This document shows, piece by piece, positions 21,803-33,690 of a stretch of 64,000 nucleotides of DNA. A program made the translations under genes and the position numbers. The stretch is taken from the NCBI GenBank assembly GCA_025716855.1, contig JAIXMQ010000001.1:1243521-1307520 (forward strand), read 5' to 3'. Numbering within the stretch: the stretch's first letter is position 1; each line of letters begins with the position of its first letter. A model generated the notes under the pieces. That model saw nothing but the letters and a program-made list of their open reading frames with translations. It made no database searches and had not been told where the DNA came from. This DNA is from Pilaira anomala. Its lineage: Eukaryota; Mucoromycota; Mucoromycetes; Mucorales; Mucoraceae.

Positions 21803-23222
21803 ACGTGCACTTTATGCATATCTATAATAACAAAAAATAATTAAACCCCCCTCCCCCCTTAAAAAAAAAGAAACCTGTAGCGATTGGTGAGTTAAGACTG
21901 ACACATTTCAATCAAGTGGATTTAGATGAAATCAAGCACGAAATCAACGTTTTAAAGTAAGGTGATATATATATATATCCAAATACGAATCTAATATATG
22001 TTTATATTAGACAATTAAGACACGAAAATGTCATCCGATTTATTGGAGTATGCACACATCCACAGCATTTATGTATCATTACAGAATTATGTGCTAAAGG
22101 TGATTTATTTGACGTGATTCGAAATTATAAGAAACCGAATTTTTCTCAGTTGGTAAATAGAGACTATGAGAGATATGTATATAGTATGATTTATATCATT
22201 GTAAGTTTAGGTCATGTACATGTACGATATTGCACTTGGTGTATCCTATCTCCATACTAGAAGGTAAATAATAAACGAAAAATTTAGATTATTTTATACC
22301 GTGTTGATTTTGACGCAATTTTTTTTTTTTTTTAAAAAAAAAAAAGACCATCGATTATTCATAGAGTAAATTCATGTTTTTGTTTTATTTTCAAAAAAAA
22401 AAAAAAAAAAAAAAGTTTATTCAACGATTATCTTTTAGGACCTTAAATCAATGAATATACTGGTAAGGCATTGATTGGTGTTGTTTTCTTGTGCGTGTAA
22501 AAAGCTTAATTTTTTCAATAGATTTCAGGGGACGATCGAGCCAAAGTGAATGATTTTGGTCTAGCCAGAATACGACCCAAAGCCAATGTATTGATGCATA
22601 CTCATTGCGGTACACCGAATTGGTAAAGTACTAAGAAGCAAAATTAGAAAACAAGTAAAAAAAATCTAAAAATATGTTTTTTTTTTTTTTTTTTGTATTC
22701 ATTTTCTTAAAATCGATAGGCAAGGTAAATATAGCAACTATTTCTGTAAAGCTTTTTTAAATTGACTCATTAAAAATAGCACCTGAGTATTGGTCTTCAA
22801 ACCCGAGTTACACTGAAAAGGTAAAAAGAAAAAAAGTGATCATTACATACAAAAAAAAAAAAACTAACTTTTTTTTATTAATAAAGGTTGATGTAAAGTT
22901 TTAAAATATATATATTCATAATACAAGAATACATATTGAAATATTAAAATTTATAGATATACGCTTGTGGACTTATTTTTTGGGAGATTTTAACTTGGGG
23001 AGAATATGGATATCCATTTCAAGGTAAATAAAAAGAATTGTGTGCAATCATAAAAAACTAAAAATAAAATGTTGTAGATCTGACAGAACATGCATTGTAT
23101 GTTGCAGTTCGAGATCATAGAACTAGACCGCCTTTGGGAAGACTAAGTCGAATATACCCTCATCAACTCTTGGTTTTACTTATGGAAATGTGGGAAGGAG
23201 AACCACAATTGGTAGGTTTATT

Positions 23223-23276
<54 letters not shown>

Positions 23277-23356
23277 TTCATCTCATCTATTTTTTTTTAA
23301 TATAGCGTCCTTCAATGAACCAAGTTGTCGATGTATTATCCGCTTATCTTGCTTAA
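21047..23356 (+). CDS. SAP-domain protein kinase (TKL-like) with micro-exons and Gly in place of the VAIK Lys
   Basis: Seventeen exons join into 379 residues: 21047-21091, 21158-21224, 21290-21342, 21427-21658, 21727-21740, 21871-21956, 22011-22152, 22211-22263, 22347-22365, 22439-22462, 22522-22622, 22720-22724, 22780-22820, 22887-22892, 22957-23023, 23078-23211, 23306-23356. Residues about 20-55 form a SAP motif (LADIIEFCQERGLQTEGAK). The kinase domain has GSGGFKDCYTG, then VAIGELRL where the ATP-binding Lys should be (Gly143), HENVIRFIGV, HRDLKSMNIL, NDFGLAR, WQAPEYW and RPSMNQVV, typical of tyrosine-kinase-like Ser/Thr kinases. Exons of 14, 19, 24, 5 and 6 nt are needed to keep these motifs intact. 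The 51-nt A-run in intron 5 and the 48-nt A-run in intron 16 are extreme. Either it is a pseudokinase or it uses another Lys. Confidence 0.85.
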
Positions 23357-23692
23357 CCTTGTTTATTTACCAAAAAAGTAAAAAACGTTGCCTATTTCAA
23401 AACTTTGTTACACACAATGGGAAAAGTAATTGCCCTGAATTTTTGTTTACTTGTGTCACGTTGGGCGGGGGGGGGGGGAGGAGGAGGAGGAGGAGGGAGG
23501 AGTAAAATGTTAATATTATGGAGCGGGTTCTATTTTTAATGGAACAACTAGATTTTTGTTTCTTCTCTTTTGAACACAACGCGTGAGAATTTATAAAAGA
23601 ATGTTATATTTAGGTCCACGCCAAATGACGATGATGGTAAACAAAAAGGAGTATTTTAATTTTGTTTAAAATCATCATAGCTACTAGAACAG

Positions 23693-23729
<37 letters not shown>

Positions 23730-25003
23730 GGGTTATAAAGAGTGCTCCGGTGATAATCATCTTATTAGAGTTTTTTTTTTTTTTTTCGGTGGTGGCAATG
23801 CTTTTAATTCGTGAAGTAATAAAATGGCAATGGAACTAGACTTAAAGTGTCAATTTCCGATAAAACTTATTTTTTTACAAATTCATCTTTTACCATGTGT
23901 CCGAGAACTCACATGGACCGATTCAAGATTATCATCGTGTCATACAAATACCTGCAATAAAAAAGTAAACAACAAAAAAATTTGTGTACACGTTTTTTTT
24001 TTTTTTTACGGATCCTTAATTTTTATGATTTTCTGATTTTACTCAAACGTTGAGGAGGAGCACATTTTTTTGTTATTTACAAAGTAAATTACTTTGTTGT
24101 AATACGATATAATATTCAGTTTTGACATTTGTTTTATTTGAAAACCGAATATGGTAACTGTTTCGTGCTCTAAGATTTTTGAAACTGGCAATTTAAGAAA
24201 AACCGACGACATGTTGTTGCCGATTTCATATTTCTTTTTACGGGTAATGTAAAGGTTCTCTCTTGTAACCCACAACAGATAAAAACTTGCGCGAAACGGA
24301 GGCCGGAATGAAAAATGTTGTAATTATTATTTCAATTCAGCTTGTTGACCCGTCCAAAAAAATTTCTACTTGTTAAACTTGGTTTTTATCTCTATCTCAG
24401 TTATTATGTACCTTATATTCAACAAATGGAATATACATAAATACTTTCTATTTAAGCACTTGCACTGTTGTTATATAAAAAAAAGTGAGAGCTTTGTACT
24501 ACACCTTTCAATAAATGTCTTCTTTTTTATATATTTCTATACGCTTTTTAAAGACTGAAAATGAATCATTATAGTTAGAGTATGAAATCAAGTTATAAGT
24601 AATAAAAGAGAGAACTATTATTTAAAGCTTTCAAATATATATACTGTAGCTACATAACCAAGTAAAAGAAAAAAAAAATGTTTTTTTTTAATAAGAGTAC
24701 TACTAGAATAAAAGAAATAATGCTCATATACTTGTAATTTTTTTAAGTGTGCTCATTGTATATATATCTATATAGAAGTATTAGATTACTTTATAGAAGA
24801 TCGTTTATTTCTCCAAAACCACTACAAATGATATAAAGTAGGTATAATAAGGGAGCAAACAATCATGCAAGAAGGAAAGCTTTATTTGAGTTTTCATTCG
24901 TCGATCTCCTGAACGTGACTTGGTAAAATGTAAAACAAAAAAAAAATTTGTTCTTTTTTTTTCTTACATACTTTTTTTTTCTTTTTTTAATCTTTAAATC
25001 GTT
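23357..25003. other. Intergenic, 1.6 kb; no gene supported
   Basis: Contains a G-run followed by GGA repeats (23464-23502), a T-run/A-run junction (about 23694-23729), and short open frames (23824-24036 +, 24039-24275 -, 24370-24558 +) that lack motifs, exon partners or coding-like composition. Confidence 0.5.
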
Positions 25004-27560
25004 ATGGACAACATGAAAGGACCAGCGTCAAAGCGCAGAAAGGTAAAAGAAAAAAAAAAGAAAGAAACATTCAGAACGAAAAGACCAGAATTTTAATTTA
25101 TACTTATTATTGAAAAGATGCGTCCTAACAACCCTATCACTCAAGCGAAACAAAGTATTATAAAAGCAGAGGAAAAAACACAGGAAAAAGCAGAGGAGGA
25201 GAAAGCAGAGGAGAAAGCAGAGAATAAAAAGGCAGACTACAAGGCTATACGAAAAGCACAAAAAAAGGAAGCGAAAAAAGCACGTCTTGCTGCGGCAGAA
25301 GAGGAAATTGCTCGTGCAGAGACAAAAGAGAAGGAAACAGAGGATTCTACAGTAGAAAAGAGTTCACCAAAAAAATCTCAACCTAAGGCTGTCAAAAGAA
25401 AGGAAACAGATAAAACAGAAACTAAAAAATCGGAAACAAAGAAGCAGAAAGTTGATAAGAAAGAACACACTAAAAAGAAAGCAGAAAAGACGAAATCCAA
25501 ATCAAATGAAAACAGTCAAACTACAATGAAAGAGTTACAGGATAAGGTGAAGATTACCAACTTTTTTTTTTTGTTTTTAAATCAAAAAAACTAATTTTTT
25601 TTTTTTTGGAGGGTAGGATATGGCAATTGTTAAACCTGTATTATCTACACCTACACCTGTAGAATATGATTCAGATTCGGATTCGGATGAGACAGATAAA
25701 GAAACTACGAAAGAAGTACCAGAACAGGAAGATACAGTGATGTCAGAACCAGAAGATGAAGATACATCACGTCAAAAAGATACTGATATGACTGATGCTG
25801 ACAACGATGTCGATGTAAAAGTTGAAAAAGATACTGTGGTAGTGGAGACTGTAGAAAACCATGAGCCTAGTGATGCAGATAACGAAACCGAAGAAAGCGA
25901 GAGTGAATCCGAACAAGAAAAAGGGTCAAACAAAGATAAGAGCACAAGCAACAAAAAAAAAGTGACAGCAAATCCAGCAAAGAATAAAGAAACATCTTCA
26001 GTGCCCACGTTCAGAACAAGCCGAACGATCGTAGACTCAGACTCTGATTCTGATTCTGATTCTGATTCTGATGCTACTAACCACAAGGAAGCAATTCAAC
26101 TTGACAGAAAAACCTATTACGATCATTTGAAAGGCAATCGAATTTCATATCGACCCAAGAAAGAATATGATGAGAATTTGACAGTCGCTGAGAATATAAA
26201 GGGACGATTAAACGATTTATTTGTACCAAAAGTAACGGATAATGATTTTATTTCAGACTCTGAATCCGATACGGATTCTGGTGAAGATTACGAGACACGC
26301 GTGTATCCATCTTGGCAACAAAAGTTAGGTTTAAACCATGATGATCAAACTGATCCATGGCCTAAACCTAGAAAACTTGGATACTCTGATAAATTACGAT
26401 TAGAAAAGAGAATTAAAAAGATTTGCAAGGTAAAAATATATAACATTTTTATCTGTCATTTGTATTTACCTTTTTTTTTTATATATATATAGCGTGATGG
26501 TATTACATTTGATGAAGCAAGAGAGATTTTCTCTAGCTCAAAACGTCGACCCTATATTCGTTTCTTTCAAAAGATTGCTAAAGTATTTCCTAATATGTCA
26601 TTACATGCTTTAGCAAAACAATGTAAATTAATGTATCATGTCAACCGAAATTCTTCTCCTTGGACAGAAGAAGAAATTATTAAACTAAAAGAGTAAGTAA
26701 ACTATTAAAATTAACAAATTTCCTCAATAAACTAAAAAAAAATCTTAGATTAATGGAGAAAGTAGGTACTTCTCCTGCACAGTTATCGAAATACCTTAAC
26801 AGATCACCTAAAAACGTTTCCGACTTTATTTACAACCATCTGAACGCGCCTAAAAGAAGTAAGTAATTACAAAGAAAAAAAAAAATCATATTTTTAATTT
26901 TCTCACACACAATGTAAAGCTTTTAAGAGATGGACACCAGAAGAAGATGCGATTATTGCAGAAGCGTATTGTAAAATTGAAAAGGGTAAACCTTTTCCAG
27001 CTCAAAAGATCGTACATCTTTTTAACGAACCAAGAAGTGCTAAACAAATCCAACGTCGACTTCAAATTATTCGTCATTTAATTCAACCTGATGGTACCAT
27101 TATAAAAAACAGAAAACCTACATTGATTGAAGAACTCGATTATTTGAAAAGGTAAAATATTATATAAAAACCTGTCAAGTTTTCTTTTAATTAATTCATT
27201 TTTTTCTTTTAAAAAAGATTATTGAAACAAGCAAAAGAATTCAATTTACATGAAGAATCTCAATTGGACTTTGCAACAGATCGAGGATTTATGTAAATAG
27301 AAAAGAAAAGAACAAAAAGAGAGGGAATTCTAATTGATTTTTTTTTTTAATTTATATAGTCCACCTTCATTCTATTTAAATGTTCGTTCTACGATTCATG
27401 GATTCGAAAAGATGAATATTCAAGGTAAAAGAAAATAATGGTTATAACAAAAAAAAAAAATTAATCTAACTATCTCAAATAAGATATCCTTGAAAAGTTA
27501 ATTGTGAGACAAGAACGAATTATTGAGTCTCGTCGAAAGGAGAACTTATTAGTAGAATAA
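25004..27560 (+). CDS. Myb/SANT-domain nuclear protein (Reb1/TTF1-like)
   Basis: Nine exons (25004-25042, 25118-25546, 25617-26429, 26493-26692, 26749-26858, 26920-27151, 27218-27292, 27360-27424, 27484-27560) encode 679 residues. The first ~340 residues are Lys/Glu-rich then Asp/Ser/Glu-rich, with a run of Asp-Ser repeats, consistent with a nucleolar or chromatin protein. From about 425 there are Myb/SANT units: SSPWTEEEIIKLKE with helices continuing through QLSKYLNRSPKNVSDF, and KRWTPEEDAIIAEAY followed by KQIQRRLQIIRHL. This layout resembles the Reb1/Rtf1/TTF-I group of rDNA terminators and telomere/rDNA binders. Orthology to any one member is not proven. Confidence 0.8.
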
Positions 27561-28076
27561 TTTATGTTATAATATCGCGACAAACAGGTTTGAATTGTTT
27601 TATTATTATTTATATATACAATTCAGTTATTATTCATGCGATTTTTTAATTAAAGAATTTTTCCACTTTTATACTTTTTTTTTTTTTTTTTTTCAATGTG
27701 ATCTTTTTTATTTTAAACCAAGTACAATCTTGTACTCCATGAGAAATATAGATGCAATTGAGAGAAAAAAAAAAAAAGAGTGTGTGAGCATGCGTATGTA
27801 TTATGCGTGTAAAAAAAAAAAAAGAAAAAAGAAAAAGCACACGCTTTTGTTTTTCTAACTCTTGATCTCTTTTGTTTTTGTTCATCAGTAACAAAAAAAC
27901 CTAAAATGAAAGGTTTATCACAAAGAGTTACACATTGTGTAATTGTGTTATGCTTCCGATAAGCCACTCTATTTGAAATTTAGAAAAGAAGAAAACTTTA
28001 AATGCTAAATCCCTTTTTTTTTTTTTTTTTTCTTCTTCTTCCTTCTTCTTCACTTATATATATATTTTTTTAAAGA
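27561..28076. other. Intergenic; 3' flank of Myb gene and leader of the next gene
   Basis: T-runs, A-runs and a TTCTTCTTC pyrimidine leader just before the start at 28077. Overlapping small frames here are homopolymer artefacts. Confidence 0.55.
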
Positions 28077-29719
28077 ATGGCTAAATTTTTCAGTCTTTTA
28101 GCTATTGCGTCAATTGCTATTGCTAGTGTATCTGGACAAGCACCTCAAACCAACTTGATCGATGGAGCTTGTGTTACCAACTATGATCCTACTGTTGATT
28201 ATTTCCCTCAAAAGATCAACACAGGTAAAGCATAAAAGTTGATCCTATTAAGGGACCATGTCTAAACTCCATCTTTTTTTTTTTTTGTCTTCCCGCCACA
28301 GCTGATGATCAAGGAGATCTTTTTGTTATTAAATATCATAATAATTACAAGATTGTGGAGAACCATAAGAGTGGACATAACTACCTTCTTGTTCAATGTG
28401 GTACACCTGTTCCCACCGATGTAGCTAACATTACCGAAACTTATAATATCCCTATTTCTAAGGCAGCTGCTATGGAAACCACTGCTGTTCCTTATCTCGA
28501 GGTAATGTAAAATTGATTTTTTTTTAAAAGAAAAACTAACTTTTTTTTTTTAAAAAAAAACAGTTACTCGGTGTTGCAGAAAGTATCAAGATCATCGCAG
28601 ACGGTAGTTTGATCTCTTCTCCTTGTTTCCAAACTTACTTGAACTCTGGTGCCGTGACCAACTTCTCACCTACCAACAAGACTTTACAAGCTGAACAAAT
28701 TGCAAGTATCCAAGCTCAATTTGGTACTAACCCATATGAACCTGTCTCCAATACCACGGTTTCTACTGCACAAACAGATGAACCTGATGCTTTGGGTGTA
28801 AGTTTCCTTTTTTATTAATCTATTGTAATCATATATATATATATCTGATGGAGATTTTTTTTTATTTATATATATATATAATAGCGTGCTTCATGGATTT
28901 CTTATTATGCAGCCTTTTATAACTATGAATCCGTTTCCAATGAAATTAGTTCTGCCATGATTGATAACTACAATCGTCTTAAGAAGGCTGCGTCCAACTA
29001 TGAAACGAAACCTGTTGTTGCTTTTACTGTTTATAATGCACCTAGCCAATACAATAACAACACTGCTAGTTATACTCTTAGTGCTGCCTCTTATAAAGCT
29101 GGCCTTACTACGGATGCAGGTAAAAAAAAAAAAAAAAAAAAGAGAGAAAAAAAAATAGTGAATTAAAATTTTTTTCTGTATAGGTGGTGTCGTGGTCGAT
29201 ATTAAAAAGTCTAGTTACTCCAAGGCATCCGAACTTTTGGAAGCGATTTCAAACGTTGACATTTTAATTGATGAAACGTACATTGGAGACGATATGAGTG
29301 ATTTCTTAAAGAATTATGAAATTGCCAGTGGAGACGAAAGCAAATATAAGTTCTTAAAGAACAAGAAGGTATTCCGAGAAGATGGTATTTTGACAGCTTC
29401 CGGTGGTTATGATTGGTTTGAAGCACCTGTCGCTATGGCGGATGCACTCTTGGAAGATATGATTAATGCAATTAACGATCAAGCGCCTTCTCCTGAATAT
29501 AAGCGTCATTGGTTCCGTAACATTGCGCTTGGTGAACCTATCAAGTTTTCTTCAGTTGATAACTGTACTTGGACTGAGGATGCTCCTAGACCTAACTTGG
29601 CTACTAAGTTTGAAGGTGGAGATTTCAAGTTATCTTCCACTTCTGGTGCTTCTATCATGTCTGTTAATATGATGAGTGCTTTTATTATTTCTCTTGCTTC
29701 TTTAGCTTATCTCGCTTAA
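28077..29719 (+). CDS. Secreted, probably GPI-anchored periplasmic-binding-protein-like protein
   Basis: Five exons (28077-28224, 28302-28501, 28564-28797, 28885-29119, 29184-29719) encode 450 residues. There is a clear signal peptide (FFSLLAIASIAIASVSG), many N-glycosylation sequons, and a hydrophobic end (VNMMSAFIISLASLAYLA) after a Ser/Thr/Gly stretch, the layout of a GPI signal. The body has segments typical of class III periplasmic binding folds (BtuF/FhuD-like): VQCGTPVP, VPYLELLGVAESIKII, a long central helix region (SNEISSAMIDNYNRLKKA) and VDILIDETYIGDD. In bacteria such folds bind siderophores or cobalamin. No ABC transporter lies nearby, so a surface metal- or cofactor-binding role is only inferred. 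Placement in the PBP-like class rests on recognition of overall pattern, not on a search. Confidence 0.7.
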
Positions 29720-29910
29720 TTTATATGGACTGGCTCCTTTTTTTTTTTCTCTTTAATCTTATTATACACTTCTTAAAATTCCCAATAAAACTGTGACTAT
29801 TTCAAATACAAGTGACCTTTTTTTTTACCGTTTGTATTGCGTATTACTTTTTACGGGTTTATCATCTTTTTTCTTCTCTTTTTATTAACAAAAAAAAAAA
29901 AAAGCCCAAA

Positions 29911-30675
29911 ATGATTACCATGCATAAACGAATCTTGAACGAAATTAAAGAAGCAAATGCAGATGAGGACGCTCATACTAAAGTTGAATGTCCTAATTCA
30001 GCTAACCTTTGTAAGCTGTCCTGAAGACCTTTATATATATATATATATATATATTTATTCATTCCTGTAGATTCCTTAATTGGTTACATTCAAGGACCAC
30101 CCGATACCCCTTATGAAGGTAAAAAAAAAAAAAAAAAAAAAAAAAACCTCCCCATTTTTGTTGTTCAATTGACAGCAATACCGATTTTTTTTTGTTTTAA
30201 GTTTAGGTGGTAAATTTTTGTTAGATATTAAACTGAATGTAAACAGCATACAAAAATCGAGTTTTTTTTTTTTTTTTTTACATGTATTTTTTTTTTTATA
30301 TGTAGGAGAATCACCCATTTGCACCACCCGAAATTAAATTTATCACCAAAGTATTTCATCCAAACGTCAGTTCGCAAACAGTAAGTAGTCTTAAAATGAA
30401 ATGAAAGGTTGCAGGAGACTTATATAGATGAATTAGGGTGTGATTTGTCTTGATGTATTAAAGAGTAATTGGTCACCTGCGATGACGCTCAGACTTTCAT
30501 TATTATCAATTCAATCCTTATTGGATTCACCTGACGTTTCTTCACCTCAAGATTTTCAAGTAGCTAAAGTATATCAACATGACCATGATAAGTTTGTCTC
30601 GACTGCCAAGAATTGGGTAAATCGTTATGCAAATAAAACTTTGGAAGAATATATGTCAGAATTACTGGATGAGAA

Positions 30676-30679
<4 letters not shown>
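29911..30679 (+). CDS. Ubiquitin-conjugating enzyme E2, Ubc1/UBE2K class, lacking the UBA domain
   Basis: Five exons (29911-30010, 30071-30118, 30207-30238, 30306-30380, 30437-30679) encode 165 residues. The UBC fold is complete: IKEANADED, IQGPPDTPYEGGKF, NHPFAPPEIKF, FHPNVSSQTGVICLDVLK with the catalytic Cys in ICLD, WSPAMTLRLSLLSIQSLL, then SPQDFQVAKVY. These motifs are closest to UBE2K/Ubc1, which builds Lys48 chains. Those enzymes normally have a C-terminal UBA domain (about 200 aa total); here the protein stops after the YMSELLDEK helix, so the UBA is absent. A run of about 30 A follows the stop directly. The start is 191 bp after the stop of the preceding gene. Confidence 0.93.
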
Positions 30680-30711
<32 letters not shown>

Positions 30712-30859
30712 ATCACTCAGTCCGTGACGTCAAATCCAACTTTTTTTTAATTTTTTTTTTTTTTTTTTTTTGCTTTGCCTCTTTTTTTTTTTTTTTTCTT
30801 CTTCTTCTTTCGTTTTGTACCTTTATTATTTTTTTTTCTTTATATAATCACATTACCAC

Positions 30860-31301
30860 ATGAGCGACATACCCGAAAGCTTTCAGGAATTATTTCCTCA
30901 ATTGGCTCGACTGAGTGAAAAGGAAAAGGTTTTAAAGTTGGCACGACACATGGGGTGTGATCATTGTTCATCGTGCCAAGGATGGCGACCTGGAGTGTCT
31001 GTTGAGTTTTCATTAGATACTTGTGTATGTGGTCATGACGCCGATCAACATATTGGACAAAAGCAAGATTTTACAAGACGACTTAAAGTCGCGTTAAGAA
31101 TTGATGAATTATTAGAGGTAAAACACAGTTGTTTTATTCTGTTATCTTTTTTTTCGATTGACATGGCATAGGAAAAAGGAAAATTAGATGATTACGATTA
31201 TATGGATGAAGATATAATGTCATTAAAAAAGTAAGTAAAACTTCAAAAGGGGGAAAGGGGTAAAAATAAAAAGTTTAATTTTTTTTTTTTGCATGAATTT
31301 T

Positions 31302-31334
<33 letters not shown>

Positions 31335-33178
31335 GACAAATTAAATATACACATTCAAATGGGTTTTTATCAGAAACTTCATCTCCTTCATCTATTGAAC
31401 ATGCTAAACGAAATAGAGAAAGTAGTGATGAAGAGGATGAGGAAGAGACAAAACGGTTTAAATCTTATGATGAATCGGATGATGAAAAAGCGAAATTGTC
31501 TGGAGAGGATGAAGAGGAAGAAGATGACGAAGAAGAAGATGATGAAGAAGAGGAAGATGAGGATGAGGAAGATGAGGATGAGGAAGAAGATGAGGATGAG
31601 GAAGAAGAAGAGGAGGATGAGGAGGAGGAAGAGGGATTTGAAGATGCAGAAGAATTACATATAGAATCGGAAGCACAAAAAAAGCCTGCAACAGATCATA
31701 CCAAAGAAGAAGAGGAGCATACCAGAGAAGATGATATAAAAGAGGATCAAGTCAAAATAGAAGATCATTATGGAGTTGACGAACTCTATGATACTCACGA
31801 CGAGACGCATGATGAGACACACGATGAGAGACACGATGAGACACACGATGAAGAAGAACCTGTATATAAAACAGAACAAATAAATCCACCTCAATTACAA
31901 CAACGTCCTGCACACGACGAAGAAGAAGAAGAAGAAGAAGACGAGGAAGAAGAAGAAGATGATGATGAAGAAGAAGAAGATGAAGAAGAATACGAGACAG
32001 CGCGAGTCAACGAAGCGGAACGATTACTTTTAAACCAAGCGATACCAAAGATCCGAAGCGAAACAGAAGAAGGGGAGAGACTATTGAACGAAGAAGCATT
32101 AAAAGTGAATGGAGCGATTGATGCAAGAGAAGGGATCTTGGATTCATTTGGCAACGTCAAGATCCTGAACGGATTCAAAGCCGAACGAAAAGAAAGTCCA
32201 GCGATGATTGAAGAACGTACGGGACTGATTGAAGTAAAATTAGTAGAGAATGATGGCAAGCGAGAGAGTATGATTTTATTGACTGGATTAAAAAACATCT
32301 TTCAGAAACAATTACCAAAGATGCCTAAAGAATATATTGCAAGATTAGTGTATGATCGTAATCATAAGAGTATGGCATTAATTCGAAAACCAATGAAAGT
32401 GATTGGAGGGATTTGTTATCGACCGTTTGATCCACAGGAATTTGCAGAGATTGTGTTTTGTGCGATTGCTTCGACTGAACAAGTGAAAGGGTATGGTTCG
32501 TTCTTGATGAACCATCTAAAGGATTATGTTTCCACTCATACCAACATGAAGCATTACTTGACTTATGCAGACAATTATGCTACAGGATATTTTAAAAAAC
32601 AAGGTTTTACTACAGAAATCAGTTTGGATAAACGAAAGTGGGTTGGTTATATTAAAGATTATGAAGGCGGAACCATCATGCAGGTAAACCTAAGATGAAA
32701 TTATCTTTTAATTTTATATATGTTGTTATTTATACTCTCCTTTTTTTTTTCTATAAAGTGCACTACGGTTCCTAAAGTAAAATATCTTCATGTTCAAGAT
32801 ATATTAGCAGTTCAAAGAAAAGCAGTATACGAAAAGATGAAACAATATTCCACTTCACATATTGTATACCCAGGCTTAAAAATGCCAATAAATGAAGAAG
32901 GAAGACGTTGCATTGATCCATTTAAGGCACCGGGTGTCAAAGAATCAGGCTGGACCCCCGAAATGGACGCACTGTAAGTATAAATATATATATATATAAA
33001 CTTAAAATCGATACTTATCTCTAATAGATCAAATCGACCTCGTCATCCACCTCATTATAACCAAATGAGACACTTGGTAAGTGAATTAAGAGCTCATGCC
33101 CATTCTTGGCCTTTCCATGAAGCAGTGAATGCAGAAGAGGTGACCGATTATTATGATGTGATTACAGAACCTATGGGT

Positions 33179-33212
<34 letters not shown>

Positions 33213-33218
33213 CACTTG

Positions 33219-33250
<32 letters not shown>

Positions 33251-33511
33251 AAGCCAACGTAATTATTATCTTTTTTAGATTTAACTACGCTGGATCAAAA
33301 TGTAGAAACGGATGTTTATAGAACGATGGAAGAATTTATTCGAGATGTACAAAAGATCTTTGATAATTGTCGTGTGTATAATGCGGAATCAACGAATTAT
33401 GCAAGATGCGCCAACCGACTTGAAAGATATTTTAAAGAACGACTTCGTGTATGGACCAATAATGGAGATGAAAAGGAAGAAGAAGAAGAAGAGGAAGAAG
33501 ATGAGGATTGA
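30860..33511 (+). CDS. GCN5: GCN5-type histone acetyltransferase with bromodomain
   Basis: Six exons (30860-31117, 31172-31230, 31336-32683, 32759-32973, 33028-33176, 33279-33511) encode 753 residues. The N-terminus has a Cys/His cluster ([11 protein letters not shown] and [11 protein letters not shown]) resembling part of the PCAF N-terminal module of animal PCAF/GCN5. A very acidic Glu/Asp region spans about 135-330. The acetyltransferase core follows, with [18 protein letters not shown] (motif A, acetyl-CoA loop), [17 protein letters not shown], and [11 protein letters not shown]. The C-terminal bromodomain has [25 protein letters not shown] and [12 protein letters not shown], with the acetyl-lysine Asn in YNAES. 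This is the catalytic subunit of SAGA-type complexes. Its stop lies 9 bp from the stop of the convergent TRS20 gene. Confidence 0.95.
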
Positions 33512-33520
33512 TGTATTTAT

Positions 33521-33658
33521 TTAAAGAAAACGTCTTGCTATAAGTTTAATTCGATTATCAAACGATGGGTTTGTAATTGTTGTGTTTTTTTCATAAAATG
33601 GGTTCATCAGGACCTTGATATAAAATTAGATTGGTTGTTTGAATTATTGTTTTTTATG

Positions 33659-33690
<32 letters not shown>

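Noticed and set aside
31293..31691. Met/Lys-rich and Pro/Leu-rich frames
   Set aside because: Shadows of the Glu/Asp codons in GCN5.
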